A DNA stretch of 64,000 bases from Spiribacter vilamensis (GCF_004217415.1 NZ_SHLI01000001.1:1941239-2005238), one strand, 5' to 3'; counted from the first letter of the stretch, positions 1 through 8,755 are shown. The notes: generated from the letters alone by a model not told the origin. A program made the numbers and translations.

Positions 1-642
1 CGGACCGGCGCCACCGGCGAGACGCTGATCGGTATCAACTGCGGCGCCAACATGAATTTCTCCCGCCTGGGCCATGTTGCCGAGCGGGCGGAGCTGGGCG
101 AGCATCGCGAGGCGGTGCTGGCAGTGACCATCCCGGAGCGGCCAGGGAGTTTCCGCGAGTTCTGCGAGACCATCGGTAACCGGGCGATCACCGAGTTCAA
201 CTACCGGTTCGCCCATGCCGACGAGGCGCATGTGTTCGCCGGGATCGGTCTGAATGACGGCCTGGCGGAGCGTGACGAGGTGGTCGAGGCGCTCTCGGCG
301 AAGGGCTATCCGGTGCTTGATCTCACCGATGACGAGATGTCGAAGGTGCATGTCCGCCACATGGTGGGCGGCCGCGGGCATAACGTGGATCACGAGGTGC
401 TCTACCAGGTGCGCTTCCCCGAGCGTCCCGGTGCGCTGCTGAATTTCCTCAAGCGGTTGGGTCGGCGCTGGAATATCTCGTTGTTCCACTACCGCAACCA
501 TGGTGCGGATTACGGTCGGGTGCTGGTGGGCATTCAGGTGCCGCCGGATCAGCGGGCGAAGTTCGAGGAGAGCCTGGACAAGCTCGGTTATCCGTATCGG
601 AACGAGTCGGATAACCCGGCGTATGCGCTGTTCCTGAGCTAA
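1..642 (+). CDS. ilvA: Threonine dehydratase (biosynthetic), C-terminal part
   Basis: The reading frame is open from the first base of the window, so the 5' part, including the PLP-binding catalytic domain, lies outside. The visible 213 residues begin at the end of the catalytic domain (ETLIGINCGANMNF) and continue into two consecutive ACT-like regulatory domains, roughly visible residues 40-110 and 120-210, with the family phrases AVTIPERPGSF and VRFPERPGALL. The full enzyme deaminates threonine to 2-oxobutanoate, the first step of isoleucine synthesis, and these domains mediate feedback control by isoleucine. The presence of both ACT-like domains marks the biosynthetic rather than the catabolic type. 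Confidence 0.95.
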   Translation, partial: RTGATGETLIGINCGANMNFSRLGHVAERAELGEHREAVLAVTIPERPGSFREFCETIGNRAITEFNYRFAHADEAHVFAGIGLNDGLAERDEVVEALSAKGYPVLDLTDDEMSKVHVRHMVGGRGHNVDHEVLYQVRFPERPGALLNFLKRLGRRWNISLFHYRNHGADYGRVLVGIQVPPDQRAKFEESLDKLGYPYRNESDNPAYALFLS

Positions 643-663
643 GCGGTATTGCCGAGAGTCCGG

Positions 664-692
664 GTCGGTGTCGGTGTCGGTGTCGGTGTCGG
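664..692. repeat. Hexanucleotide tandem repeat (GTCGGT)
   Basis: Nearly five perfect copies of the hexamer GTCGGT lie between the convergent ends of ilvA and the DksA-like gene. It is non-coding in either annotated frame and could vary in copy number by slippage. No terminator-like hairpin with a T-run was seen in the 643-748 gap. Confidence 0.8.
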
Positions 693-748
693 GGCTGGGG
701 CCGTGCCAGTGACGGCCCATCGGGTGCCTGGCGGGGCTTGATCGTGCG

Positions 749-1093
749 TTATTGCTCGGCGCAGTCGATGCAGAGCGTGGCGGCCGGGTCGACCTCGAGC
801 CGTCGCGGATTGATCAGTTCGCCGCAGCGCAGGCATTCGCCGTAGCTGCCATCGTCGCAGCGCTTTAGCGCCGAGGTGATGCGCGTGAGCGTGAGCTGGG
901 CGCGCTGGTTGGTGGCCTGCGCCATGGCCTGCTGCTGGAGCGCATCCATTCGCGAGAGCCGCCCGACCCGGGTCTGGTCAAGCTCCACGGTTGCCCGCGC
1001 GTCATCGCGGGATTGGGTCTGTCCCTCGATCTCGGCCCGCAGTTCGTGCAGCCGCTGGCGAAAGTGGGGGATATCGATTTCGTCGTCGTTCAT
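749..1093 (-). CDS. DksA/TraR-family C4 zinc-finger protein
   Basis: A 114-residue protein. The N-terminal two thirds is charged and helical, likely a coiled coil like that of DksA. The C-terminus carries a four-cysteine zinc finger, CLRCGE at about residue 87 and CIDC at about residue 108. DksA/TraR proteins enter the RNA polymerase secondary channel and modulate initiation; that role is inferred from the family. It is shorter than DksA (about 150 residues), so it is probably a DksA-like paralogue. I chose the ATG that starts MNDDEID because the open frame upstream runs into repeat DNA. The tandem array begins only about 43 bp upstream, so its promoter probably lies in the first repeat unit. 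Confidence 0.85.
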   Translation of the reverse strand: MNDDEIDIPHFRQRLHELRAEIEGQTQSRDDARATVELDQTRVGRLSRMDALQQQAMAQATNQRAQLTLTRITSALKRCDDGSYGECLRCGELINPRRLEVDPAATLCIDCAEQ

Positions 1094-1135
1094 AGCCAAG
1101 AACGGTATCACGGACGGCGTGGCGACGAGACCGAT

Positions 1136-1811
1136 TTGCCTGGTGGGGTTTTTTTGCGGCCAGTGCCCGTGTCGTTGCCTCTTCCCGACTCCTTGCACAC
1201 CCCTTATACACATCCACCGGTGTGTATTCGCAGTGTGTGAGGAGTTGGAAAACGCTGACAGCGCTTTGTCTGGTGAGGCTTTTCGCGACCAGCGCCAATG
1301 TTGTTGCCTCTTCCCGACCCCTTGCACATCCTCTATACACATCCATCAATGTGTATCCGCAGTGTGCGCAGGGTAGGACAGAGCTGACAGCGCTCTGCCT
1401 GGCGGGGCTTTTCGCGGCCAGTGCCGGTGTTGTTTCCTCTTCCCGACCCCTTGCACATCCTCTATACACATCCATCAATATGTATCCGCAGTGTGCGAAG
1501 GGTAGGACAGAGCTGACAGCGCTCTGCCTGGCGGGGCTCTTCGCGGCCAGTGCCGGTGTTGTTGCCTCTTCCCGACCCCTTGCACATCCTCTATACATAT
1601 CCATCAATGTGTATCCGCAGTGTGCGCAGGGTAGGACAGAGCTGACGGCGCTCTGCCTGGCGGGGCTCTTCGCGGCCAGTGCCGGTGTTGTTTCCTCTTC
1701 CCGACCCCTTGCACATCCTCTATACACATCCATCAATGTGTATCCGCAGTGTGCGAGGGGTAGGACAGAGCTGACAGCGCTCTGCCCGGCGAGGCCCCCC
1801 GCGACCCGCGA
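1136..1811. repeat. 129-bp tandem repeat array, about 5.2 copies
   Basis: The anchor CTTGCAC recurs at 1192, 1321, 1450, 1579 and 1708, exactly 129 bp apart, with a partial unit on the left from about 1136 and a truncated last unit. The three inner units are nearly identical; the outer units diverge. Each unit carries a dyad (ATACACAT, 6 nt, ATGTGTAT), and the four units from 1321 on carry a second (CAGAGC, 7 nt, GCTCTG). Because 129 is a multiple of three and some frames lack stops, long open frames with 43-residue repeats appear on both strands. I do not regard these as genes. The array fills most of the 1094-1914 gap; the rest (1812-1914) holds a probable promoter. Confidence 0.9.
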
Positions 1812-1857
1812 CCAGCGTCCCGCCGGTGCCACCCTTTCCGTCCCGCATCGCCCCAAG

Positions 1858-1887
1858 TTGTCCTTTAACTTGCGTTTCTGGTAAAAC
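1858..1887 (+). promoter_or_regulatory. Possible sigma-70 promoter of the DUF1289 gene
   Basis: TTGTCC (1858-1863) and TAAAAC (1882-1887) are separated by 18 bp and lie 28 bp upstream of the DUF1289 start codon. A short dyad CAAGTT-N7-AACTTG (1854-1872) overlaps the -35 region. This rests on sequence resemblance only. Confidence 0.4.
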
Positions 1888-1914
1888 CTCCCCACAACAT
1901 CTAGTGGAGCAAGC

Positions 1915-2121
1915 ATGAGCGCATCATCACCCTGCATCAGCATCTGCGAGGTCGAGGACGGCCGTTGCATCGGCTGTGGACGTACCGAAACCGAAATTGT
2001 CGAGTGGCGGGATTACCCCGAGGACAAGCGTATCGCCATCATGGATCGCCTCGATCGCGAAGCCGCCAATGGCGGCTGGCTGGCCGCGGATGCATTCAGC
2101 GACCCGGCCACCGATGCTTGA
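1915..2121 (+). CDS. DUF1289 domain protein
   Basis: A 68-residue protein with the family's layout: SPCISICEVEDGRCIGCGR near the N-terminus (three closely spaced cysteines after the first SPC) followed by EIVEWRDY and a short helical tail. DUF1289 proteins are small, probably metal-binding, and of unknown function; they often sit near housekeeping genes. It lies just downstream of the repeat array and 38 bp upstream of apt, with which it may be co-transcribed. The ATG follows AGTGGAGCAAGC, a usable ribosome-binding site. Confidence 0.85.
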   Translation: MSASSPCISICEVEDGRCIGCGRTETEIVEWRDYPEDKRIAIMDRLDREAANGGWLAADAFSDPATDA

Positions 2122-2159
2122 TATCATGCGACGGCAGGAAAACTGAGGAGACGCTATCC

Positions 2160-2711
2160 GTGACCGCCATGATGAACGAGGATCGAGACGCCGCCGTGGC
2201 CCAAGTCGAGGGCCTGATCCGGGACATTCCCGACTTCCCCAAGCCGGGGATTATCTTCAAGGACATCACCCCGCTGCTGGGGGACGCCGCCGGCTTCCGG
2301 ACCGCGGTAGATCTGCTTGCGGACAGCATCGAGGGCCCGATGCCGGATTACATCGTCGGCACCGAATCGCGCGGCTTCATCTTTGGCGCGGCGCTGGCCT
2401 ACCACATCGGTGCCGGCTTCATTCCCGTGCGCAAGCCGGGCAAACTGCCTTCCGACGTCTATGCCTGTGAGTACAAGCTCGAATACGGCACCGACGCGCT
2501 GGAAGTCCACCGCGACGCCCTGAGCCAGGGCGCCCGCACGCTGATCGTCGACGACCTGCTCGCGACCGGCGGGACCGCCCGCGCCACCGGCGATCTGCTG
2601 CGGCGGCTCGGCGCGGAAATGCTCGGCTACAGCTTCGTTATCGAGCTGAGTTTCCTCAACGCCCGCGAGCATATGATCGACGCCCCGGTAAACGCCATCG
2701 TCCGCGTCTGA
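2160..2711 (+). CDS. apt: Adenine phosphoribosyltransferase
   Basis: A 183-residue type I phosphoribosyltransferase that converts adenine and PRPP to AMP in purine salvage in the cytoplasm. The family opening FPKPGIIFKDITPLL is at about residues 26-40, and the PRPP-binding loop VDDLLATGGTA at 130-140. I chose the GTG at 2160 because GAGGAG ends 9 bp before it; the ATG at 2169 would be too far from this ribosome-binding site. The length is typical of the family. It ends 14 bp from the convergent end of the ABC permease gene. Confidence 0.95.
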   Translation: MTAMMNEDRDAAVAQVEGLIRDIPDFPKPGIIFKDITPLLGDAAGFRTAVDLLADSIEGPMPDYIVGTESRGFIFGAALAYHIGAGFIPVRKPGKLPSDVYACEYKLEYGTDALEVHRDALSQGARTLIVDDLLATGGTARATGDLLRRLGAEMLGYSFVIELSFLNAREHMIDAPVNAIVRV

Positions 2712-2725
2712 TACCAGAACACCCC

Positions 2726-3523
2726 CTAACGGATCAGTCGCTTCCTCGCCAGGGCGGCGCTGATCCAGTAGGTGCCGACGGCATAGACGAGGATCACCGC
2801 CAGATGCAGCACCGGCGCGTCGACGGCGGTGCCGGTCATCAGCGGTCGGACCAGCATCACCACGTGCGCGAGCGGCAGGAACTGGGCGCCGATGCCCACC
2901 GCATCCGGTAGCCCGGAGAGCGGGAAAAACACGCCCGAGAGCAGCAGCATCGGCGTCATCACCAGCGTGAAGTAGTACAGGAAGAAGTCGTAGCTCGGCG
3001 AGATCGCGGTGACGATCATGGCGAGGCCGGCGAACGCGAACCCCGCCAGCAGAATCACCGGCAGCACCAGCAACGCCTCGGGGCCGGCGACCAGCCCCAG
3101 CACCGCCGCCACCAGCACGATGGCACTGGCGTTGATGAGCGCCTTGGTGGCCGCCCAGGCGATCTCGCCCAGCACCACGTCGTCGACGTTCATGGGCGCG
3201 GCGAGCATGGCCGCCCAGGTCTGCTGCTGGGTAAGCCGCGTGAAGGCCGAATACAGGGCCTCGAACGTGGCGCCGGTCATCGCCGCCGAGCAGACGATGC
3301 CACTCGCCAGGAACACCATGTAGCGCATGCCCTCGACCTCGCCCACGAACTGGCCGAGGCCGTACCCGAGTGCGAGCAGGTACAGCACCGGCTCGCCGAA
3401 GTTGCCGAGCAGCGAGGGCAGCATGAGCTTGCGCCAGACCCGCAGGTTGCGCAGCCACACGGCGATGAACCGCAGGCTGAGCTGCGGCGCGGTTTTCAGG
3501 TGATCGGAAACACTTGCCGTCAT
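2726..3523 (-). CDS. ABC-2 type transporter permease, NodJ-like
   Basis: A 265-residue integral membrane protein with about six hydrophobic segments and an ABC-2 permease pattern; the stretch LVMTPMLLLSGVFFPLSGLP is typical of the NodJ/DrrB group. It would form the membrane channel of an exporter with the ATPase encoded immediately upstream, whose stop codon overlaps its ATG. It is the last gene of an apparent four-gene minus-strand unit that starts with an RND adaptor. The substrate cannot be read from the sequence; NodIJ exports lipo-oligosaccharide, while related systems export drugs or polysaccharide. Confidence 0.88.
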   Translation of the reverse strand: MTASVSDHLKTAPQLSLRFIAVWLRNLRVWRKLMLPSLLGNFGEPVLYLLALGYGLGQFVGEVEGMRYMVFLASGIVCSAAMTGATFEALYSAFTRLTQQQTWAAMLAAPMNVDDVVLGEIAWAATKALINASAIVLVAAVLGLVAGPEALLVLPVILLAGFAFAGLAMIVTAISPSYDFFLYYFTLVMTPMLLLSGVFFPLSGLPDAVGIGAQFLPLAHVVMLVRPLMTGTAVDAPVLHLAVILVYAVGTYWISAALARKRLIR

Positions 3524-4512
3524 CAGTCGCGCAGCTCCCGTCCGGTCAGGCGCAAAAAGACATCCTCGAGGCTCGCCGGCCGGTACAGGTAGCCCGGACC
3601 GACCAGGGCCTCCACCTGCCGGATCAGCGCCTCGCGATCCTGGCCGTAGATCAGCACCGTCTCGCCCACCGGCTCGATGCGGAAGCCGGCGTCGGCCAGC
3701 GGCGCCAGCGGCCCGCCAACGTGACTCTCGACATCCGCCCTGACATCGGGATCGATATCCCCCGCATCGTTCAACCGGCCCATCCAGCGCATGGCCAGGT
3801 CGCCGCGCAACTCCACCACGTGGGGCTCGATATGCGCGGCGATCAGGGCCGCGGGGCTGTCGCAGGCAACGATCCGGCCGTGATCGATGATCGCCGCCCG
3901 GTCGCAGAGGCGCTCGGCCTCCTCCATGTAATGTGTGGTCAGCAGCAATGTCCGGCCCTGGCGGCGCAGCGTGTGCATACGCTCCCAGATGTGCTGACGG
4001 GCCTGGGGATCGAGCCCCGTACTGGGCTCATCGAGCGCCAGCAGCTCGGGATCGTTCACCAGCGCCCGGGCCAGGGTCAGGCGCCGCTTCATGCCGCCGG
4101 ACAGGCCCGTGATCGGGTCATCGGCACGATCGGTGAGCTCGGCGAAGGCGAGTAGCGAGTCCATGCGCGCCTCCACCTGTTTCCGCCGCGCCCCGTAGTA
4201 GGCGCCGTAGGTGATCAGGTTCTCGCGCACGCTGAAATCCGGGTCGAGGTTGTCGAACTGCGGCACGATCCCGGCCCGCTCGCGCATCGCCCGGGCCCGG
4301 CGCGGAATGGGCTCGCCGAGGACGGTGATCTCGCCGCTGCTCGGCGGCGTCAGCCCCAGCAGCATGCGCAGCGTCGTGGTCTTGCCGGCGCCGTTCGGCC
4401 CCAGCAGGGCGAAGCACTCGCCCGCCTCGACGGTCAGGTCGATCCCGTCCACCACCGTCGTGTCGCCATAGATCCGCGTCAGCCCGCGGGCCGTTACCGC
4501 TGCATCCGCCAT
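3523..4512 (-). CDS. ABC exporter ATP-binding protein, NodI-like
   Basis: A 329-residue ABC ATPase. The Walker A motif GPNGAGKTT is at residues 38-46, the Q-loop near 85, the signature LSGGMKRR at 137-144 and Walker B plus catalytic Glu (LLALDEPS) at about 157-164. The C-terminal extension of about 100 residues after the nucleotide-binding domain is usual for the DrrA/NodI group. It energises the permease encoded downstream. Its start codon overlaps the stop of the RND pump gene (4512) and its own stop overlaps the permease start, so the genes are translationally linked. Confidence 0.92.
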   Translation of the reverse strand: MADAAVTARGLTRIYGDTTVVDGIDLTVEAGECFALLGPNGAGKTTTLRMLLGLTPPSSGEITVLGEPIPRRARAMRERAGIVPQFDNLDPDFSVRENLITYGAYYGARRKQVEARMDSLLAFAELTDRADDPITGLSGGMKRRLTLARALVNDPELLALDEPSTGLDPQARQHIWERMHTLRRQGRTLLLTTHYMEEAERLCDRAAIIDHGRIVACDSPAALIAAHIEPHVVELRGDLAMRWMGRLNDAGDIDPDVRADVESHVGGPLAPLADAGFRIEPVGETVLIYGQDREALIRQVEALVGPGYLYRPASLEDVFLRLTGRELRD

Positions 4513-7500
4513 TATGCCGTCACCTCGTCGGACCGGCCGGCGTTATGGTCCCGCGCCAGCAGCAGATAGAACGCCGGCAGCACGAACAGGGTAAAGACCG
4601 TGCCGATGCCAAGCCCCGTCGCGATGGTCAGACCGATATGGAAGCGGCTGACCGCGCCCGGCCCGGTGGCGATGAGCAGCGGCACCATGGCCATGATCAG
4701 CGCCAGCGAGGTCATGATGATCGGCCGCAGCCGGATGGCGGACGCCTCCTCGACGGCGGCGCGCTTGCCCAGTCCCTTGTGGATCTGCAGGTTGTTGGCG
4801 AACTCCACGATCAGGATGCCGTTCTTGGCCACCACGCCGATCAGCGTGATCAGCCCCACCTGGGTGTAGATGTTCACCGTCGCGAAGCCGAGGGTGATGA
4901 ACGCGAGCGCCCCGGCGATACTCAGCGGCACCGAGACGAGGATGATCGCCGGATCACGCCAGCTCTCGAACTGCGCGGCGAGCACCAAGTAGATCACCAC
5001 GATCGACAGGAAGAAGGTCAGCACCAGTGCGCCGCCCTGGCCGGCGAACTGCCGCGACTGGCCGGTGTAGTCGATGTTGTAGTTGGCCGGCAGAACCTGA
5101 TCGGCGGTGGTCTCCAGGTATCCCAGCGCGTCGCCCAGGGGCACGCCCGGCGCCGGAATGCCCTCCAGGGTGACGGAGTTGAGCTGCTGGAACTGGTTGC
5201 GCGAGCTCGGCACCACGGACTCCTCCAGCGTCACCAGGCTCGACAGCGGGACGGACTCGCCCTCGGGCGTCTCGATGTAATAGTCCTTGAGCTTCTCCGC
5301 GGTGGCGCGGAACGGCCGGTCGACCTGGGGAATGACCTTGTAGCTGCGGCCATCGAGGTTGAAGCGGTTGACGTAGCCCCCGCCCAGCATCCCCGACAGG
5401 CTGCTGCCGAGGTTGGCCATGCTGATGCCCATGTCCGCCGCCTTGTCGCGATCGACCCGGACCGTGGTCAGGGGGCGGTCGAACTCGACGGACTTTTTCA
5501 GGAACAGGAAATTGCCGCTGCCCATGGCCTGGCCGATGAGGTCGTCGGCCACGCTGTCGAGCGCCTCGTAGCTGGCCGAGGTGTTGAGCACGAACTGGAC
5601 CGGCAGACCGCCCCCGGACCCGGGCAGGCTGGGCAGCGGGAATACCGCGGTATCGAGTCCCGGGTTGGGGGTGAACTTGGCGGTGACCTCCTGCTGGATG
5701 GCGTCCTGGCCGCGCTCCCGCTCGCTGGTGGGGACGACCTTGACGCCGCCGAACACGGTATCCGGTGACAGGCCACCGAGGATCATGAACGTCTCGCTGT
5801 ACTCGGGGATGCTCTCGGCCTGGGTCTGGTAGCGCTCCGCGAACTCGGCGAGGTAATCGTAGGTCGCCGTGCGCGGTGCCGTACCCTGGAAGAACAGGAT
5901 GCCCTGGTCCTCGGTGGGGGCGAGCTCGTTCTGGCTCATGGTGAACATGAAGTAGTTCGAGCCGAGCACGATCACGCCGAAGACGATCAGCACGCTCTTG
6001 GTATCGAGCAGGCTGTGCAGGCTGCGCTTATAGGCCGCGGACAGGCCGTTGAAGGCCCGCTCGACGAAGGCCTCGAACCGGCCCGACTGGCCGCCCGGCT
6101 TGAGCACGGCGGCGGAGATCATCGGCGAGAACGTCAGCGCCACGATGCCCGAGATCAGCACCGCACCGGCCAGCGTGAAGGCGAACTCGGTGAACAGCGT
6201 GCCCACCAGGCCGCCCATGAAGCCGATGGGCGCGTAGACGGCGAGCAGCGTGGTGGTCATCGCGATAATGGGCACCGCCAGTTCGCGGGCCCCCGTGATG
6301 GCCGCATCGAAGTTGGAATAGCCCTCCTCGATATGCCGGTGGATGTTCTCCACCACGATGATGGCGTCGTCCACCACGAGGCCGATGGCCAGCACCAGCG
6401 ATAGCAGCGTGAGCAGGTTCAGCGAGTAGCCGAGGGCGATCATGATGGTCGCGGCCCCCACCAGCGACAGCGGCACGGCGAGCGAGGGCACGATCGCCGC
6501 GCGGATCGAGCCAATGGTCAGGAAGATCACCAGCAGCACGATCAGCACCGCCTCTGCGATGGTCTTGAAGACCTCGTCGATGGAGCTCTGGATGAACTCG
6601 CTGGCGTCGTAGGGCAGTGCCAGCTGGATGCCCTGCGGGAGCTGATCGCGCAGGTTGGGCATTTCGCTGCGGACGGCACCGGCGACATCCAGCGGGTTGG
6701 AACCGGGGGCCTGCTCGACGGCGATGAACACGCCGGGCTGGCCCTTGTACCAGGCCGCCGAGGAATAGGTCTCGGAGCCGAAGTCGGTCGCGGCGACGTC
6801 CTCGATCCGCACCACCGTGCCGTCCTGCTCGCGGACGACGAGCCGGTCGAAGGCACGCGGATCGCTGATATCGGTGTCCACCGAGAGGTTGATGCGCGTA
6901 TACGGGCCCTTGGTGTTGCCGATGCCGGCCTGGTAGTTGTTGGCCTGCAGGACCTCGCGGACCTCGCTGGCCGTGACGTTCAGCGCCGCCATCCGCTCCG
7001 GATCGAGCCAGATTCGCATCGCCGGCGAGCGACCGAACACGCGCGCCTTCGCCACGCCCTCGAGCGCCTGGACCTGGGGCTGGATGACGCGATTCACGAA
7101 GTCGGTGATCTCGGGGATTTTCACCGACTCGCTGTAGATGGCGAGGTACATCAGCGCCGTCTGATCGCCGGTGCTCGACTCGATCACCGGGTCCTGGGCG
7201 TCCGCTGGCAGGACGTTGCGCTGGCTCGCCACCTTGGCCTGGATCTCCGAGACGGCGGCATTGGCGTCGTAGTTGAGCGCCATGTTCACTTCAATGGTGG
7301 ACTGGCCCTGCCGGCTCTCGGAGGTGATGTAGTCGATGCCGTTGGCCTCGGCGATGGCCTGCTGCAGCGGCTGGGTGATAAAGCCCTGCACCAGTTCGCT
7401 GTCGGCGCCGGGGAAGGCGGTGGTCACCGTCACCACCGTGTTCTCGGTGGAGGGATACTGGCGGACCTCCAGCAGATCCAGCGAGCGCAGGCCGGCCAGC

Positions 7501-7565
7501 AGGATCAGCAGGCTCACCACCGTCGCGAGGACCGGCCGGTTGATGAAGATGTCGGTGAATTTCAT
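4512..7565 (-). CDS. RND multidrug efflux pump, inner-membrane subunit (HAE-1 type)
   Basis: A 1017-residue AcrB-like transporter with a single N-terminal helix, two large periplasmic loops and two blocks of membrane helices. The fourth-helix motif GLVVDDAIIVVEN carries the adjacent aspartates (about residues 399-400) that relay protons in AcrB. It is predicted to export hydrophobic compounds together with the adaptor encoded upstream (4-bp overlap) and an outer-membrane channel. No TolC/OprM gene lies nearby, so the channel must be encoded elsewhere. It is unusual that the same transcript continues into a complete ABC-2 exporter. Confidence 0.95.
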   Translation of the reverse strand: MKFTDIFINRPVLATVVSLLILLAGLRSLDLLEVRQYPSTENTVVTVTTAFPGADSELVQGFITQPLQQAIAEANGIDYITSESRQGQSTIEVNMALNYDANAAVSEIQAKVASQRNVLPADAQDPVIESSTGDQTALMYLAIYSESVKIPEITDFVNRVIQPQVQALEGVAKARVFGRSPAMRIWLDPERMAALNVTASEVREVLQANNYQAGIGNTKGPYTRINLSVDTDISDPRAFDRLVVREQDGTVVRIEDVAATDFGSETYSSAAWYKGQPGVFIAVEQAPGSNPLDVAGAVRSEMPNLRDQLPQGIQLALPYDASEFIQSSIDEVFKTIAEAVLIVLLVIFLTIGSIRAAIVPSLAVPLSLVGAATIMIALGYSLNLLTLLSLVLAIGLVVDDAIIVVENIHRHIEEGYSNFDAAITGARELAVPIIAMTTTLLAVYAPIGFMGGLVGTLFTEFAFTLAGAVLISGIVALTFSPMISAAVLKPGGQSGRFEAFVERAFNGLSAAYKRSLHSLLDTKSVLIVFGVIVLGSNYFMFTMSQNELAPTEDQGILFFQGTAPRTATYDYLAEFAERYQTQAESIPEYSETFMILGGLSPDTVFGGVKVVPTSERERGQDAIQQEVTAKFTPNPGLDTAVFPLPSLPGSGGGLPVQFVLNTSASYEALDSVADDLIGQAMGSGNFLFLKKSVEFDRPLTTVRVDRDKAADMGISMANLGSSLSGMLGGGYVNRFNLDGRSYKVIPQVDRPFRATAEKLKDYYIETPEGESVPLSSLVTLEESVVPSSRNQFQQLNSVTLEGIPAPGVPLGDALGYLETTADQVLPANYNIDYTGQSRQFAGQGGALVLTFFLSIVVIYLVLAAQFESWRDPAIILVSVPLSIAGALAFITLGFATVNIYTQVGLITLIGVVAKNGILIVEFANNLQIHKGLGKRAAVEEASAIRLRPIIMTSLALIMAMVPLLIATGPGAVSRFHIGLTIATGLGIGTVFTLFVLPAFYLLLARDHNAGRSDEVTA

Positions 7566-8662
7566 CGGCCGCTCACCTCGGCCGGATCCAGGCCCACGGT
7601 CTCATCGATCGTCACCGGCTGGCCGGGCCGCACCTTGACCAGGCCGGCGGCGACCAAACGCTCACCCTCGGCGAGGCCGTCGGTGACCTCGATGCGGCCG
7701 TCCCGGACCTCGCCGGTCTCGATCTGCACCCGCTCGGAGACCAGGCCATTGTCGGTCTCGTTAATGCGCAGCACGAAATCGCCGTAGGTATTGAAGCTCA
7801 CCGCGGTGCGCGGGATCGTCAGCACGGATCGCTCGAGCGGCTCGAGCACGGTGACCCGCGCGAACATGCCGGGCCGCAGCCGGCCGTCGGGGTTGTCCAG
7901 AGTCGCGCGAAGCGATACCGACCGGGTGTTCTCGGTAATGGCGCTGTCGATGGCGGTGATCTCGCCGCGGAAGACCTCGTCGAGTGCGCTGGTGCGCATT
8001 TCGATGGTCTGGCCCCGCTCGACGTCGGTCAGAAACCGCTCCGGCAGGGTGAAATCGGCATAGATCGGATCGAGCCGCTGGAGCTCGACGATATCGCTGC
8101 CCGGCGCCAGGTACTGACCGACGCTGACCTGGCGCAGGCCGAGGACGCCGGTGAACGGGGCGCGGATGGTCTTCTGGTCGAGTCGCGCCTGCTGGGTGTT
8201 GACCGCGGCATTGGCGCTGTCGAGCCGGGCCCGTGCCTCGTCGAACTGCGACTGCGAGATGGCGCGCTGGGGCAGCAGGTCCTGGGCGCGGTTGAACTCG
8301 ATCCGGGCGAGCTCCGCCTCGGCCTCGAGCCCGCGGAGCTCCGCCTGATCGACATCGGTATCGAGCCCGGCGAGCCGATCCCCGATCTCGACCTGGTCGC
8401 CGGAGTCGAAATCGAGCGTGTCGATGGTCCCGGCGACCTCGGTGCTGACCGCTACGCGATCCACGGCGGTGAGGCTGCCGACGCTCTCGCGCTTGCCCTG
8501 CCACTGCTCCGACGCGACCGCGGTGGCGGTGATGTTGGCGGGGCGGGGGCCACCACCGGGGCCACCGGCCTGCATCTGTACGAAATACTTATAGCCGAAA
8601 ATACCGCCGAAGATCCCGCCCAGCAGGAGCAGGGCGATCAGAAGGCGAATGAATACTTTCAT
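7562..8662 (-). CDS. RND efflux periplasmic adaptor (membrane fusion protein)
   Basis: A 366-residue HlyD/AcrA-type protein with an uncleaved-looking N-terminal membrane anchor (about residues 5-27, rich in Leu, Ile and Gly) and no lipobox cysteine. It shows the usual order: barrel-sandwich half, long helical hairpin (about residues 100-165), second half of the lipoyl-like domain (TIRAPFTGVLGLRQV), then beta-barrel and membrane-proximal domains. It bridges the RND pump and an outer-membrane channel. It is the first gene of the minus-strand export unit; the 117-bp gap upstream separates it from a divergent stress-protein gene. Confidence 0.93.
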   Translation of the reverse strand: MKVFIRLLIALLLLGGIFGGIFGYKYFVQMQAGGPGGGPRPANITATAVASEQWQGKRESVGSLTAVDRVAVSTEVAGTIDTLDFDSGDQVEIGDRLAGLDTDVDQAELRGLEAEAELARIEFNRAQDLLPQRAISQSQFDEARARLDSANAAVNTQQARLDQKTIRAPFTGVLGLRQVSVGQYLAPGSDIVELQRLDPIYADFTLPERFLTDVERGQTIEMRTSALDEVFRGEITAIDSAITENTRSVSLRATLDNPDGRLRPGMFARVTVLEPLERSVLTIPRTAVSFNTYGDFVLRINETDNGLVSERVQIETGEVRDGRIEVTDGLAEGERLVAAGLVKVRPGQPVTIDETVGLDPAEVSGR

Positions 8663-8744
8663 GGGTCGAGTTCCGTTCCTGGCAATCGGGAAGCGCGTGG
8701 CAGCGGGTTTCGCTGTCGGACAGTCCCGTGACGATAAAGTTGTT

Positions 8745-8755
8745 ACTGTATCAGT
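8745..8755. promoter_or_regulatory. Short dyad in the adaptor/usp divergent region
   Basis: ACTG-TAT-CAGT is an 11-bp perfect dyad in the 117-bp divergent gap between the RND adaptor gene and the universal stress gene. It could be a repressor half of the efflux operon's control region, but its length is compatible with chance. Confidence 0.25.

Noticed and set aside
1136-1811. CRISPR array
   Set aside because: The whole 129-bp unit repeats; there are no unique spacers and no cas genes.
1002-1970. Long open frames through the 129-bp repeats on both strands with 43-residue repeats
   Set aside because: They exist because the unit is a multiple of three without stops in those frames; they overlap the DksA-like and DUF1289 genes and lack ribosome-binding sites.
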